In this document: piece by piece, positions 18,201 to 27,420 of the stretch
Layout of the letters: each line of letters opens with the position of its first letter
Position numbering within the stretch: position 1 is the stretch's first letter
DNA from: Acidibrevibacterium fodinaquatile
GTDB taxonomy: Bacteria > Pseudomonadota > Alphaproteobacteria > Acetobacterales > Acetobacteraceae
Assembly (NCBI RefSeq): GCF_003352165.1
Contig: NZ_CP029176.1
Span: forward strand, 1,302,001 to 1,366,000
DNA length: 64,000 nucleotides
Direction of reading: 5' to 3'
The notes under the pieces: model-generated
Told to the model about the DNA's origin: nothing
What the model saw: the letters and a program-made list of their open reading frames with translations, nothing else
Databases searched by the model: none
Made by a program: the position numbers and the translations under genes

Positions 18201-18920
18201 CTAGACGTCCATCGGCGGGCGCAGCATGAAGCCGGCGCCGCGGATGCTGTGCAGCATCGGCGCCTCGCCCGCGGCATCGAGCTTGCGGCGGAGCTTGCCG
18301 ATATGAACATCGACGACATTGGTGTGCGGCAGGAAGCGATAATGCCAGACATCCTCGAGCAGCATGCCCCGCGTCACCACCTGGCCGACATGGCGCATCA
18401 GATAGTCGAGCAGCTTGAACTCGGTCGGCAGCAATTCAACCTCGCGCTCGCCGCGCCGCGCGGTGCGGCCGATGAGGTCGAGCACCAGCGGGCCGACCCG
18501 CAGCACGGTCTCCAACGAGGGCGGCGGACGGCGGAGCAGCGCCTCGATGCGGGCGGCGAGTTCGACGAACGCGAACGGCTTGACGAGATAATCATCACCG
18601 CCCGCTTTCAGCCCGGCGACCCGCTCATCGACCGCCCCGAGTGCGCTCAGAAGCAGGACCGGAGTGCGGATCCCGGCCGAGCGCAGCGCCTCGAGAACGG
18701 TGAGCCCATCGCGCTCGGGCAGCATGCGGTCGAGAATCAGCAGGTCGAACCGGCCCTCATGCGCCTGTGCCTGTCCGGCGAGGCCGGTTGCGCCATGGCT
18801 TACCGCGTAGCCCCGGGCGCGGAGATCGGCGACGATCTCGGCCGCCAGTTCGAGATCATCCTCGACCAGCAATATGTTCGCCCTGGCCGTTTCTGGTTTG
18901 GCCTCGCTATCGGCCGCCAT
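18201..18920 (-). CDS. OmpR/PhoB-family DNA-binding response regulator
   Basis: A 239-aa two-component regulator. The receiver domain (about residues 14-125) has the acidic pair VEDD, phospho-acceptor D64 in LLILDRMLPERDG and the conserved Lys in DYLVKPF. The winged-helix domain (about residues 145-235) contains LLPTEFKLLDYLMRH and the recognition region VVDVHIGKLRRKLD. The ATG at 18920 was chosen because GAGGT lies 4 nt upstream; other in-frame ATGs lie 5-8 codons earlier. It is divergent from the histidine kinase gene across 121 bp, which must carry both promoters. The inducing signal is unknown. Confidence 0.92.
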   Translation of the reverse strand: MAADSEAKPETARANILLVEDDLELAAEIVADLRARGYAVSHGATGLAGQAQAHEGRFDLLILDRMLPERDGLTVLEALRSAGIRTPVLLLSALGAVDERVAGLKAGGDDYLVKPFAFVELAARIEALLRRPPPSLETVLRVGPLVLDLIGRTARRGEREVELLPTEFKLLDYLMRHVGQVVTRGMLLEDVWHYRFLPHTNVVDVHIGKLRRKLDAAGEAPMLHSIRGAGFMLRPPMDV

Positions 18921-19041
18921 CGCTACCTCGTGCATGAACCCCATCCCTTCCACCGCCGCGACTGGGTGCCGCGCCGCCGCCGGCTCGCCGGTAAAATCGC
19001 GCAACTGCGTTCTTTTCTCCATTAAAAGGTGATTTAACCCA

Positions 19042-20508
19042 ATGGCGAGCAACGCCTTGGCAGCCCCCTCTCGGCCACCTTCCTTGCAAACGAACGGTGC
19101 ACGCCAAGCGCTGCTTCCCGAGATCGCCCGCACCGCCGCCTTCCGCCTCGCACTTGGCTTCGTCGCCGCCTTCGCCGCCTCCATCCTGCTGCTGTTTTTG
19201 TTCATCTATTGGCAAACGGCCGTGGTCGAGACCCGCCGGATCGACGGCGTCCTGCTGCACGACGCCGCCGCCGCTGCCGCAACGTCACCGGCAGAGCTCG
19301 AACTCATGCTCGGGCCGCGATTGTCGCAAGATCTGCATCGCCTGACCTTCGCCGCCCTGTTCGATGCCGACGGCCATCCGCTCGCTGGCAACCTCGCCAA
19401 CATACCGCCCGACCTGCCGCGCGACGGCCGGCCTCATCGCACGCGGCTCCGCGTCGATAACGGCAATGGTGGGCAGGATGAGGCGGTGCGCGCCGTCATC
19501 CGCACGCTTCCCTCCGGCGAAACCTTCGTGATCGCGCGGAGCGTCGGCGATCTTCAGCAACTGCGCCGCACCGTGCAGCGCGCGCTCGGGCTCAGCGTCA
19601 TCCCGGCGACGCTGCTTGCGCTCGCCGCCGGGATTTTCCTCAGCCTGCGCGCGCTCCGCCGGGTCAAGGACGTGCATGAAACCATGGCCCGCATCCTCTC
19701 CGGCGATCTGCACGAGCGCTTGCCGATCCGCGGCACCGGCGATGATTTCGATCGCCTGAGCGACGGCGTCAACCGCATGCTGGACGAGATCGGGCGGCTG
19801 CTCGATCAGCTCAAGGGCATCGGCAACGATATCGCTCACGATTTGCGCACCCCGCTCACCCGGGTGCGGGCGCGGCTGGAGCGGGCGCGCGATGCCGGCT
19901 TCGAGACGGTTGGCGCGGCGGCGGACGCCAGCCGCCGCGAGGCGCTGCAGGACGCGATCGACCGCGCCATTGTCGGGCTCGATCAGACGCTCGGCATCAT
20001 CACCGCCCTCCTCAGGATCGGCGAGATCGAGGCGCGGCGGCGGCGCAGCGGTTTCGCCGCGGTTGACCTCGCCGGCATCGCCCGCGAAATCGAGGAGCTT
20101 TACCGGCCGATCGCCGAGGAACAGGAAATCCGCTTCGAGGTCGCGATCGAGGCGGTTGCGCCGGTTTTCGCCGACCGCGATCTCCTGCTCGAGGCGATCG
20201 CCAATCTCGTCGGCAACGCCATCAAGTTCACCCCGGCCGGCGGCACCGTGCGGCTTGCGTTGCTCGCAGGGCCGGAGGGGCCGCGGGTCCGGGTCAGCGA
20301 TACCGGGCCCGGCATCGCGCTTGCCGAGCGCGGCGAGGTGTTCAAGCGCTTTTACCGCGCCGACAAAAGCCGCCATATCGAGGGCAGCGGCCTCGGGCTC
20401 AGCCTGGTCGCCGCGATCGTCGATCTGCATGGCTTCACGCTCACCCTCGGCGATGCCTATCCCGGCTGCGTCTTCGAACTCCTCTGCCAGCCGCCGCCGC
20501 CGCCCTGA
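19042..20508 (+). CDS. Membrane sensor histidine kinase (HAMP-HisKA-HATPase)
   Basis: A 488-aa partner of the divergent response regulator. TM1 is at about residues 35-57, a periplasmic sensor domain at about 58-182, TM2 at about 183-203, and HAMP at about 204-256. The phospho-acceptor is H266 in the H-box DIAHDLRTPLTRVRARLE. The ATPase domain has N-box NLVGNAIKFTP, DTGPGIA and GSGLGLSLV. The periplasmic domain has no recognisable ligand motif. Its 3' end nearly meets the convergent recQ gene (7-bp gap). Confidence 0.92.
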   Translation: MASNALAAPSRPPSLQTNGARQALLPEIARTAAFRLALGFVAAFAASILLLFLFIYWQTAVVETRRIDGVLLHDAAAAAATSPAELELMLGPRLSQDLHRLTFAALFDADGHPLAGNLANIPPDLPRDGRPHRTRLRVDNGNGGQDEAVRAVIRTLPSGETFVIARSVGDLQQLRRTVQRALGLSVIPATLLALAAGIFLSLRALRRVKDVHETMARILSGDLHERLPIRGTGDDFDRLSDGVNRMLDEIGRLLDQLKGIGNDIAHDLRTPLTRVRARLERARDAGFETVGAAADASRREALQDAIDRAIVGLDQTLGIITALLRIGEIEARRRRSGFAAVDLAGIAREIEELYRPIAEEQEIRFEVAIEAVAPVFADRDLLLEAIANLVGNAIKFTPAGGTVRLALLAGPEGPRVRVSDTGPGIALAERGEVFKRFYRADKSRHIEGSGLGLSLVAAIVDLHGFTLTLGDAYPGCVFELLCQPPPPP

Positions 20509-20515
20509 GCGCCGC

Positions 20516-22345
20516 TCAGCCGGGGCTCAAAGCGGCCAGCAATGCCTTGCCGTAGCGCTGCAATTTGGCGGCGCCGACGCCTCGGACCTGCGCCAGCGCG
20601 GCGAGCGTCGCGGGTTTCAGCGTGGCGATCTCGTGCAGCGTCACGTCATGGAAGATGAGATAAGGCGGCAGATTTTGGGCATCGGCCGTTTGCTTGCGCC
20701 AGGCGCGTAGCCGTTCGAACAGCGCCCCTTCGCCCTTGCTGCGCGCCGGCGCCAGTGCAAGACCAGCGGGGGCAAGTCCAGCGGGGGCAAGTCCAGCGGG
20801 GGCAAGACCAGCGGGGGCCGCTTGCGTCGGCGCATGGATGCGAACGATCCGCTCGCCGCGCAGATAAGGCCGCGCGACGCCGGCATCGAGCGCGAGCGTC
20901 GCATAGCCTTCGCCCATCACCAGGGCGCCGGCGGCGATCATCGCCCGCCCGACGCTGTGCCAGAATTCCGCCGATCGCTCGCGGCCGATCGCAAACAGCG
21001 CCAGCCGGTCATGGCCATGCCGGCGCACCGCCTCACTCGCCTCACCACGCAGCACCGCGACCACGTGGCGCAGACCAAAGCGCTGACCGGTGCGATAGAC
21101 CGCCGAGAGCAGTTGCTGCGCCGGAACCGTCGCGTCCAGCGCCGGGCGCGGCGCGAGGCAATTATCGCAATGGCCGCACGGGCCTTCAAGGCGCTCGTCG
21201 AAACAGGCGAGCAGCGTTTGCGTCCGGCAGGAGCCGGTCTCGGCGAGGCCGATCATCGTCTCGAGCCGCGCCCTGAGCGCCGGGATCTGGCTCTGCGGCG
21301 CTTGCGAGCGGGCGAGAAAATGGCGCGCCCGGGCGATGTCCTCGATCCCGTAAAGCAGCAGCGCCTCGGCCGGCTCGCCATCGCGGCCGGCGCGGCCGAT
21401 CTGCTGGTAATAGGCCTCGGGGCTGTCGGGCATGTCGAGATGGGCGACGAACCGCACATCCGGCCGGTCGATCCCCATGCCGAAGGCGATGGTCGCCACC
21501 ATCACCACCGCTTCGCCGGCGCGAAAACGCCGCAGCGCCGCCTCTTTTTCAGCGCGCGCGAGGCCGGCATGAAAGACCACCGCCGGGACGCCATCGGCGC
21601 CGAGCCGCGCCGCGACCTGCTCGGTGCGGGCGCGCGAGCCGCAATAGACGATCCCGCTCGCGTCCTGGTGGCGGGCAAGCAGGGCGGCGAGCTGGGCGCG
21701 CGGGCGCTCCTTCGGGCGGGCGGCGAGAAAGAGATTGGGGCGATGGAAGCTGGCGACGAAGGTGCGCGCCTCCGGCATCGCGAGGCTGGCGAGAATATCG
21801 GCGCGGGTGCGCTGGTCGGCGGTTGCGGTCAGCGCGATCCGGGGCACGCCGGGAAAGCGCGCGGCAAGGCAGGCAAGCGCGCGGTATTCCGGGCGGAAAT
21901 CATGCCCCCATTGCGAGACGCAATGCGCTTCGTCGATGGCAAACAGCGCGATCCGGCGCGCTTCGAGCCGCTCGATCAGGCCGCCGAGCAGCCGTTCGGG
22001 CGACACGTAGAGGAGATCGAGGCCGTCTCGCGCGAGCGCCGCCGCGGTCTCGCGCGCGGCCATCGGGTCACATTCGGAATGCAGCGCCGCGGCGCTGACG
22101 CCGAGCTGGCGTAACGCCGCGACCTGGTCATCCATCAGCGCGATCAGCGGCGAGATGACGATCGCGGTGCCGCGGCGGCAAAGCGCCGGCACCTGATAAC
22201 AGAGACTCTTGCCGCCCCCGGTCGGCATCAGGACCAGGGCATCGCCGCCGGCGATGACATGGCGCACAGCCTCTTCCTGAAGCCCGCGAAACTGCGGAAA
22301 TCCGAAAATGCTGCGAAGAATCGTGGTCGGCGAATCGGGGGACAT
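20516..22345 (-). CDS. recQ: ATP-dependent DNA helicase RecQ
   Basis: A 609-aa 3'-5' helicase of recombination and fork repair. Helicase motifs are intact: MPTGGGKSLCYQVP (I), DEAHCVSQWGHDFRPEY (II) and QQIGRAGRDG (VI). The RQC zinc cluster is in CRTQTLLACF and CGHCDNC. An HRDC domain ends the protein (ARVRGVGxxKLQRYG-like). The linker between RQC and HRDC carries four near-identical APAGL pentapeptides encoded by a 15-bp tandem repeat. The ATG at 22345 is used; a TTG further upstream is less likely. It is the last minus-strand gene after the liv operon. Confidence 0.96.
   Translation of the reverse strand: MSPDSPTTILRSIFGFPQFRGLQEEAVRHVIAGGDALVLMPTGGGKSLCYQVPALCRRGTAIVISPLIALMDDQVAALRQLGVSAAALHSECDPMAARETAAALARDGLDLLYVSPERLLGGLIERLEARRIALFAIDEAHCVSQWGHDFRPEYRALACLAARFPGVPRIALTATADQRTRADILASLAMPEARTFVASFHRPNLFLAARPKERPRAQLAALLARHQDASGIVYCGSRARTEQVAARLGADGVPAVVFHAGLARAEKEAALRRFRAGEAVVMVATIAFGMGIDRPDVRFVAHLDMPDSPEAYYQQIGRAGRDGEPAEALLLYGIEDIARARHFLARSQAPQSQIPALRARLETMIGLAETGSCRTQTLLACFDERLEGPCGHCDNCLAPRPALDATVPAQQLLSAVYRTGQRFGLRHVVAVLRGEASEAVRRHGHDRLALFAIGRERSAEFWHSVGRAMIAAGALVMGEGYATLALDAGVARPYLRGERIVRIHAPTQAAPAGLAPAGLAPAGLAPAGLALAPARSKGEGALFERLRAWRKQTADAQNLPPYLIFHDVTLHEIATLKPATLAALAQVRGVGAAKLQRYGKALLAALSPG
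20761..20820 (-). repeat. 15-bp tandem repeat (4 units) within recQ
   Basis: Four units of 15 bp, GACCAGCGGGGGCAA or GTCCAGCGGGGGCAA, with the last unit ending CCG, encode APAGL repeated four times at about residues 509-528 of RecQ. Because the unit is a multiple of three, copy changes keep the frame, so the linker length could vary between strains. Confidence 0.95.
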
Positions 22346-22410
22346 CGCGGCAATTTCGCCAGGACGCGGCGCGAAGGGCAAGTCGGGAGATGGGATTGCC
22401 GGTGATTGGG

Positions 22411-23121
22411 CTACAGTGCGAGATAGCGGCTGCGGATCTCGTGGTTTGCATTAAGGCCGGCGACGGTGTCACGGTAGACGATCTGGCCTTTGTCAATGAT
22501 CAGGGCATCGCTTGCGATCGAGAGGCAGAAATGCAAATTCTGCTCGGCGAGCAGGATCGTTGCGCCTTGCGCGCGAAGATCGCGCAGCAAGTGCGCGATG
22601 CTCGCGACGACCAAGGGGGCCAGCCCTTCGCTCGGCTCATCGAGCAGCAGGATTTTCGGATTGCCGATCAAGGCGCGGGCGATCGCGAGCATTTGCTGCT
22701 CGCCGCCCGAAAGCCGTCCCGCTGGGCGGCGGCGAAGTGGCACGAGGAGGGGAAAACTCTCCCAAATCCGCGTGAGCGTCCACGCCGTCTCACCCTCGGG
22801 GCCGGGCTTCTGAGCGATCAGGAGATTGTCCTCGACCGTGTGGGCCGCGAAAACCTGCCGGTCTTCGGGGACATAGGCAAGGCCGAGGCGCGCCAGACGA
22901 TAGGGAGGCGCACCGGTGACATCGCGGCCGGCGAGCCGCATGCTCCCCTTGCGGGCCGGCAAGAGCCCTGCCAGCGCCTTCATCGTCGTCGATTTGCCGG
23001 CGCCATTGCGGCCAAGGAGGGCCAGCGTCTGGCCCGCGGCGAGGGTGAAGCCGACGCCAAACAGAATCTGGCTTGCGCCATAACGAACATCGAGGTCGCT
23101 GACTTCGAGCAGACCCGTCAT
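22411..23121 (-). CDS. livF: Branched-chain amino-acid ABC transporter, ATP-binding protein LivF
   Basis: A 236-aa ATPase. Walker A is GRNGAGKST, the signature is LSGGEQQMLAIARAL and Walker B is ILLLDEPSEGLAP. The FPLLVPLRRRPAGRLSGGE region separates LivF from LivG. The start at 23121 overlaps the livG stop by 4 nt. It is the fifth gene of the livKHMGF operon and pairs with LivG on the cytoplasmic face of LivHM. Confidence 0.94.
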   Translation of the reverse strand: MTGLLEVSDLDVRYGASQILFGVGFTLAAGQTLALLGRNGAGKSTTMKALAGLLPARKGSMRLAGRDVTGAPPYRLARLGLAYVPEDRQVFAAHTVEDNLLIAQKPGPEGETAWTLTRIWESFPLLVPLRRRPAGRLSGGEQQMLAIARALIGNPKILLLDEPSEGLAPLVVASIAHLLRDLRAQGATILLAEQNLHFCLSIASDALIIDKGQIVYRDTVAGLNANHEIRSRYLAL

Positions 23122-23870
23122 GGCGTCTGCGCCTCGGTGCCGAGATAGGCCGCGATCACGGCGGGATCGGCGCGAATGGCCGCCGGTGTTCCCGCTGCCA
23201 AAAGCCGGCCGTAGCACAGCACGGCCACACGCTCGGCGATACGAAAGACGATGTCCATGTCGTGCTCGATAAAGACCAGCGTCAGCTTCTGCTCGGCCCA
23301 GAGATGCTGCACCCGCTCGATCATGCGCGCGCGTTCTTCCGGTCCCATCCCCGCCGTCGGCTCATCGAGGAGAAGGATCTTCGGCTCGAGCGCCAGCGCC
23401 AACGCGATATCGAGCAGTTTTTGATCACCATGCGACAAGGTCGCCGCCACGCGATCGGCGCTTTCGACGAGACCGAGCATCGCGGCGATTTCACCGGCGC
23501 GCGCCCGCGCGCCGGGTGGGGGAAAGCGCCGCGCGAGGTTGCCCCATTGGCCGCGATGGGCAGCGACCGCGGCCATGAGATTTTCGCGCACCGTCATGGT
23601 CGGGAAAAATTGCGCGACCTGAAACGCGCGCCCGAGGCCACGCCGCACGATCCAAGCTTGGCCGCGCCCGGTGATGTCCTCGCCATCGACCAGAACCTCG
23701 CCGCCGTCGGGCGTGATCGCGCCGGAGATGAGGTTGAAGAAAGTGCTCTTGCCGGCGCCGTTCGGCCCGATCACCGCCGAAAGTGACCCGGCAGGAAATT
23801 CCAGCGTCACATCATCGATGGCGGCGACGCCGCCAAAGCGCTTGGTGAGGTTGCGTACCGCGAGCGTCAT
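23118..23870 (-). CDS. livG: Branched-chain amino-acid ABC transporter, ATP-binding protein LivG
   Basis: A 250-aa ATPase. Walker A is GPNGAGKSTFFN, Walker B is ILLLDEPTAGMGPEE and the H-loop is in FIEHDMD. The signature is degenerate (LSHGDQKLLDIALAL), as is common for the LivG/urea-transporter type. The start at 23870 gives MTLAVRNLTKRFGG; the frame is open far upstream but that part is a shadow of livM. It overlaps livM and livF by 4 nt each. Confidence 0.94.
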   Translation of the reverse strand: MTLAVRNLTKRFGGVAAIDDVTLEFPAGSLSAVIGPNGAGKSTFFNLISGAITPDGGEVLVDGEDITGRGQAWIVRRGLGRAFQVAQFFPTMTVRENLMAAVAAHRGQWGNLARRFPPPGARARAGEIAAMLGLVESADRVAATLSHGDQKLLDIALALALEPKILLLDEPTAGMGPEERARMIERVQHLWAEQKLTLVFIEHDMDIVFRIAERVAVLCYGRLLAAGTPAAIRADPAVIAAYLGTEAQTP

Positions 23871-24814
23871 GGCGATGCCGCATCGCCACGCGCGCGCAGG
23901 AAATCGAGCAGCCCGCGGCGCAGCCCGAGCGCAAAGAGCAAAATCACGCCGCCTTGCACGAGGCCGTGATATTCCGTGAGGCGAGTGAAAACGTCGTTGA
24001 GGGCGAGCAGAATTGCGCTTCCCGCCAGCGGGCCGAGAAAGCTCTCGATGCCGCCGAGCATAACGGCGAAGATCGCCTGGCCGGAAATCGGCCAATCGGC
24101 AAGTTCGGGATAGGCGCCGGAGACGAAAAGGCTCGCGAGCATACCACCGAGCGCGGCAAACACCGCGGCGAGAACGAAGATAGCAAGTTTGGGGCGCCAA
24201 AGCGGAATACCAAGAAACGCCGTGCGCGCTTCATTATCCCTGATCATGCGCAGCGTCATGCCGAACGGGCTCGCGGTGACATGGCGCATGGCAAGGAGGC
24301 CGACGATCAGAAGAACCGCGCAAACCTGATAAAGATGGATTTGATGATTGAGATCGAGACCGGCGATGACGCGGCGCGGGATGCCGCCGCGTAACCCTTG
24401 ATCACCGCCGGTCAGACTCTCCCAGGAGATGATCACGCTGTAAAACAGCATCTGGATCGCCAAGGTCACAAAGGCGAAATAGATGGTTTTGAGACGGATG
24501 CAGAGCGCGCCGACGAGAAGGGCTGCCAGCGCGGTGAGCAACAGGGTAAGCAAAGCGGCCGGTAATAGCGACAGCGTCGTCCGCTGCATGAGAAGGGCGA
24601 AGGCATAGGCGCCGAAGCCATAAAACATGCCATGGCCGAAGGAGATCATGCCGCTCGCCCCGATCAGGAGATTGAGCGAGGTCGCAAAAAGCGCGAGCGC
24701 GCTGAGGCGGATGATGAAATCCTCGAAAGCGGGGCTTGAGAAGACGAACGGTACGAAAAGCAAAAGAAGAAGCACGCCAAGCGCCAGCCCGGCGTCGCGC
24801 CAAAATGCCGTCAT
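23867..24814 (-). CDS. livM: Branched-chain amino-acid ABC transporter permease LivM
   Basis: A 315-aa inner-membrane permease with 8-9 predicted helices. Family sequence includes GMISFGHGMFYGFGAYA and the EAA-like loop GMTLRMIRDNEARTAFLGI. The ATG at 24814 lies 1 nt past the livH stop codon and is preferred to a start inside livH. The C-terminus overlaps livG by 4 nt. Confidence 0.93.
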   Translation of the reverse strand: MTAFWRDAGLALGVLLLLLFVPFVFSSPAFEDFIIRLSALALFATSLNLLIGASGMISFGHGMFYGFGAYAFALLMQRTTLSLLPAALLTLLLTALAALLVGALCIRLKTIYFAFVTLAIQMLFYSVIISWESLTGGDQGLRGGIPRRVIAGLDLNHQIHLYQVCAVLLIVGLLAMRHVTASPFGMTLRMIRDNEARTAFLGIPLWRPKLAIFVLAAVFAALGGMLASLFVSGAYPELADWPISGQAIFAVMLGGIESFLGPLAGSAILLALNDVFTRLTEYHGLVQGGVILLFALGLRRGLLDFLRARGDAASP

Positions 24815-24815
24815 C

Positions 24816-25718
24816 TCATACCATCTCGCGGCCAAACAAACCGCTCGGCCGCAGCAAAAGAACGAGAATCATCGCGCCATAGATCAGCCCATCGGTAAAG
24901 AGCGGAAAGCCAATCGTTCCAAAGCCGCGCAACAGCCCGATCCCAATCGCGGCAAGCAGGGCGCCGGCGATCGAGCCCATACCGCCGATCACGGTGATGA
25001 TGAAGCTCTCGATCAAAATCGAAAATCCCATCCCCGGTGAGAGCGAACGCACGGGGGCGGCAAGCGCCCCAGCCAGCCCCGCGAGCCCGCCGCCGAGGCC
25101 AAATACCAGAGCGAAAAGCGCCGTCGTGTTGATGCCGAGTGCTGAGACCATCTGCGGGTTGTCGGCGGCCGCGGTGATGATCTTGCCGATCCGGGTGAGC
25201 CCGAGACCAAGGCCGAGCAAAGCCGCAAGGCACAAAGAGATCGCGATCAGCCCAGCATAAAACGGCGGCACGACGCCGCCGGCGATGAAGATCGGCGCTC
25301 TTTGGAAGGCGTCGGGCATACCCATGGCATGAAAATCCGCGCCCCAAATCATTTTTACCAGATCGTCGAAAATCAACACCACAGCATAACAGATCAGCAA
25401 CTGCATGAGCACGTTGCCACCATAGACGCGGGCGATCAGAAGACGTTCGAAGGCGATCCCAAACACCGCCATCGCCGCCCCCGCCGCGAGCACCGCAAGC
25501 CCATAGCTGCCGCTCGCCCGCACGACGGAATAGGCGATATAGGCGCCGAGCATGTAAAATGTGCCATGCGCAAAATTGACGATTTTCAGAACCCCGAAAA
25601 TCAGCGTGAGGCCAGCGGCGACGAGAAACAGCAGCAAGCCGACGATTAGGCCACTGGTGGTTTGTGTGACCACACACGCCGAACTTGCAAGACAGGCCGC
25701 AAGCGCTTCAAGGTCCAT
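24816..25718 (-). CDS. livH: Branched-chain amino-acid ABC transporter permease LivH
   Basis: A 300-aa inner-membrane permease with about 8 helices. The LKIVNFAHGTFYMLGAY segment and GGMGSIAGALLAAIGIGL are typical of LivH. It lies 24 bp after livK. Together with LivM it forms the channel; which amino acid, amide or aromatic acid is carried depends on LivK and is not fixed by these sequences. Confidence 0.94.
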   Translation of the reverse strand: MDLEALAACLASSACVVTQTTSGLIVGLLLFLVAAGLTLIFGVLKIVNFAHGTFYMLGAYIAYSVVRASGSYGLAVLAAGAAMAVFGIAFERLLIARVYGGNVLMQLLICYAVVLIFDDLVKMIWGADFHAMGMPDAFQRAPIFIAGGVVPPFYAGLIAISLCLAALLGLGLGLTRIGKIITAAADNPQMVSALGINTTALFALVFGLGGGLAGLAGALAAPVRSLSPGMGFSILIESFIITVIGGMGSIAGALLAAIGIGLLRGFGTIGFPLFTDGLIYGAMILVLLLRPSGLFGREMV

Positions 25719-25742
25719 GGCACGAGAGCCGACGCGAGCGCT

Positions 25743-26981
25743 TCAAATATAACCCTGCTGCTTTTTCCACGCGGTTTCCAGTTCGATGATCTGCCCCCAA
25801 TCGGCGGGTTTGACGTCGGTGATGAAGGGTGGCTTGGCAATGGTATGGCCCCAGCCGATCGCGTAATTGATGATGGTATGATCGTCGCGCATGGTCACTC
25901 GGCTATCAACGCCAAACGGGCAATCGATGGTGAGTCCGGAAAGCACCGGCACCAGCACCTTGCCATCCGCGGTTCCGGCTTTTTTCACCGCAGCCTCGAG
26001 GAACATCATGGCGGCGGCGTTCTGCCACGACCAGTTCGTCGGATATTCGCCAAAGCGCGTGCGATACGCCTCACCCCAGGCCTTGTTTGCGGGCAGTGGC
26101 GGAAATTCCTCGAAATAGCGCGTGCCGGACTGGATGCCATCGGGGAGATTTTTGATCGCGTTGAGCACCGGATAATCGACATTCGGCGTACAGACGCTCA
26201 TCGCACCAAACAGCGCATAGACATTGCCCTGATTGATGAACGCGGAGAGATCGCCGGCATAAAGCAGGGTGAACAAGGCTTGTGGTTTGGCCTGGATCAG
26301 TTTGGTGATGACCTCGGTGAGGTCGGGCTGGCCGAGTTTCGGCCAGGATTGGGTGATGATCTCGATGTCTGGTTTGAAATGGCGAAAAAAATCGAGGAAT
26401 TGTGCGGTCGTATCGTGGCCATAGGCGTAATCGGGCGAACAGGTTGCCCATTTGGTGAATTTATGCGCGTTCGCGAATTGCGCGAGATAGGCGCCGCCGG
26501 CGATGCTGTCATGAACGCCCTGGCGGGCGCAGCGGAAGGCGGTCGGGGCACGCAGCTTGGGGTCGGCGGTCAGCGATGACGTTTCGCTTCCGGTATGAAA
26601 ACACAAAACCCCAAGATCGCGCACCACCTCTTGCACAGCGAAGGCGCCCGAGGATGGGGTTGCGTCGATCAGCAGGTCACAGCCGCCGCTGTTGATCATC
26701 TCGCGCGCGATACGCGCCGTTTCCTGTGGCTGCGCCTTGCCATCCTGGAACACCAATTCGATCTTGCGTCCAGCAAGCCCGCCGCCAGCGTTGATGCGAT
26801 CGGCCTCGAGGATCAGAGCATTGCGTGAGGAGGTGCCGAGCAGCGCGATCGGGCCCGAGAGCACAGTGGGCACGCCGATACGCAGCATATTGCCAGCGCC
26901 GCGCGCAACAAAGGGCATCGCAAACGTACTTGCAACCGCCGTTGCCAAAACCTTCCGACGGCTCACACCAGATTTTGTCAT
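25743..26981 (-). CDS. livK: Branched-chain amino-acid-type ABC transporter, periplasmic binding protein
   Basis: A 412-aa periplasmic ligand-binding protein of the Leu/Ile/Val type, opening the liv operon. A twin-arginine motif (SRRKVLATA) followed by a hydrophobic stretch ending in ARG suggests Tat export. The family start LRIGVPTVLSGPIALLGTSSRN follows. Sequences of this subgroup often bind amides, aromatic acids or other carboxylates rather than leucine, so substrate is open. AAGGGGGG about 8 nt upstream serves as ribosome-binding site. Two AAATGTAA boxes lie upstream. Confidence 0.88.
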   Translation of the reverse strand: MTKSGVSRRKVLATAVASTFAMPFVARGAGNMLRIGVPTVLSGPIALLGTSSRNALILEADRINAGGGLAGRKIELVFQDGKAQPQETARIAREMINSGGCDLLIDATPSSGAFAVQEVVRDLGVLCFHTGSETSSLTADPKLRAPTAFRCARQGVHDSIAGGAYLAQFANAHKFTKWATCSPDYAYGHDTTAQFLDFFRHFKPDIEIITQSWPKLGQPDLTEVITKLIQAKPQALFTLLYAGDLSAFINQGNVYALFGAMSVCTPNVDYPVLNAIKNLPDGIQSGTRYFEEFPPLPANKAWGEAYRTRFGEYPTNWSWQNAAAMMFLEAAVKKAGTADGKVLVPVLSGLTIDCPFGVDSRVTMRDDHTIINYAIGWGHTIAKPPFITDVKPADWGQIIELETAWKKQQGYI

Positions 26982-27025
26982 GTGTCGTCCCCCCTTGCTT
27001 TATTCCATTTATTGTTAGGTTACAC

Positions 27026-27054
27026 AAATGTAAGCCAAGCCAACCAAAATGTAA
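27026..27054. promoter_or_regulatory. Paired AAATGTAA boxes upstream of livK
   Basis: Two direct repeats AAATGTAA at 27026-27033 and 27047-27054 start 21 bp apart, two turns of the helix, in an AT-rich region 45-73 bp upstream of the livK start. Spacing and position fit a transcription-factor binding site on one DNA face. The factor is unknown. Confidence 0.4.
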
Positions 27055-27071
27055 ATTCACTATTTGTCAGC

Positions 27072-27368
27072 TTAGAGTCTATTCCGAATTTCCTCAGCAA
27101 CGACCGGCCAGCGGCGTGGATATGCGCTTGTGCGAGCGGAAACTGCACGCCTTGAGAAGATCCGATGGGCTGGCCACCAAAGCGCCGCCGTGGTGACGAT
27201 CGGCTCGGTATTGAGCACATCAAGCAACGCGCGGAATCCGCCATCGAGCTTGCCGAGCAATGCGTCCTTCTCGACAGGCGCCTTGTCGAAAAACAGCATA
27301 CGCGACGGCAGCGTGTGGGTGCCCATCTTATCGATCTCGCGATGCGACAAACCGGCGCGCGCGATCAA
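27072..27368 (-). CDS. Unrecognised small ORF or gene remnant
   Basis: A 98-codon frame opening at a TTG lies between cfa and livK, the only stretch over 300 bp without a firm gene (26982-27420). I do not recognise the product. The first 65 residues (with MLFFDKAPVEKDALLGKLDGG and ALLDVLNTEPIV) look protein-like, while the rest is Arg-rich and resembles shadow reading. Base composition is visibly lower in GC than the neighbours. It may be a decayed gene or acquired DNA; I give it little weight. Confidence 0.2.
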   Translation of the reverse strand: MIARAGLSHREIDKMGTHTLPSRMLFFDKAPVEKDALLGKLDGGFRALLDVLNTEPIVTTAALWWPAHRIFSRRAVSARTSAYPRRWPVVAEEIRNRL

Positions 27369-27420
27369 TCACAAACAAGCTTATCCCGTCGATCTTTCGT
27401 GGAACCGCTTCGGCCCGGCA

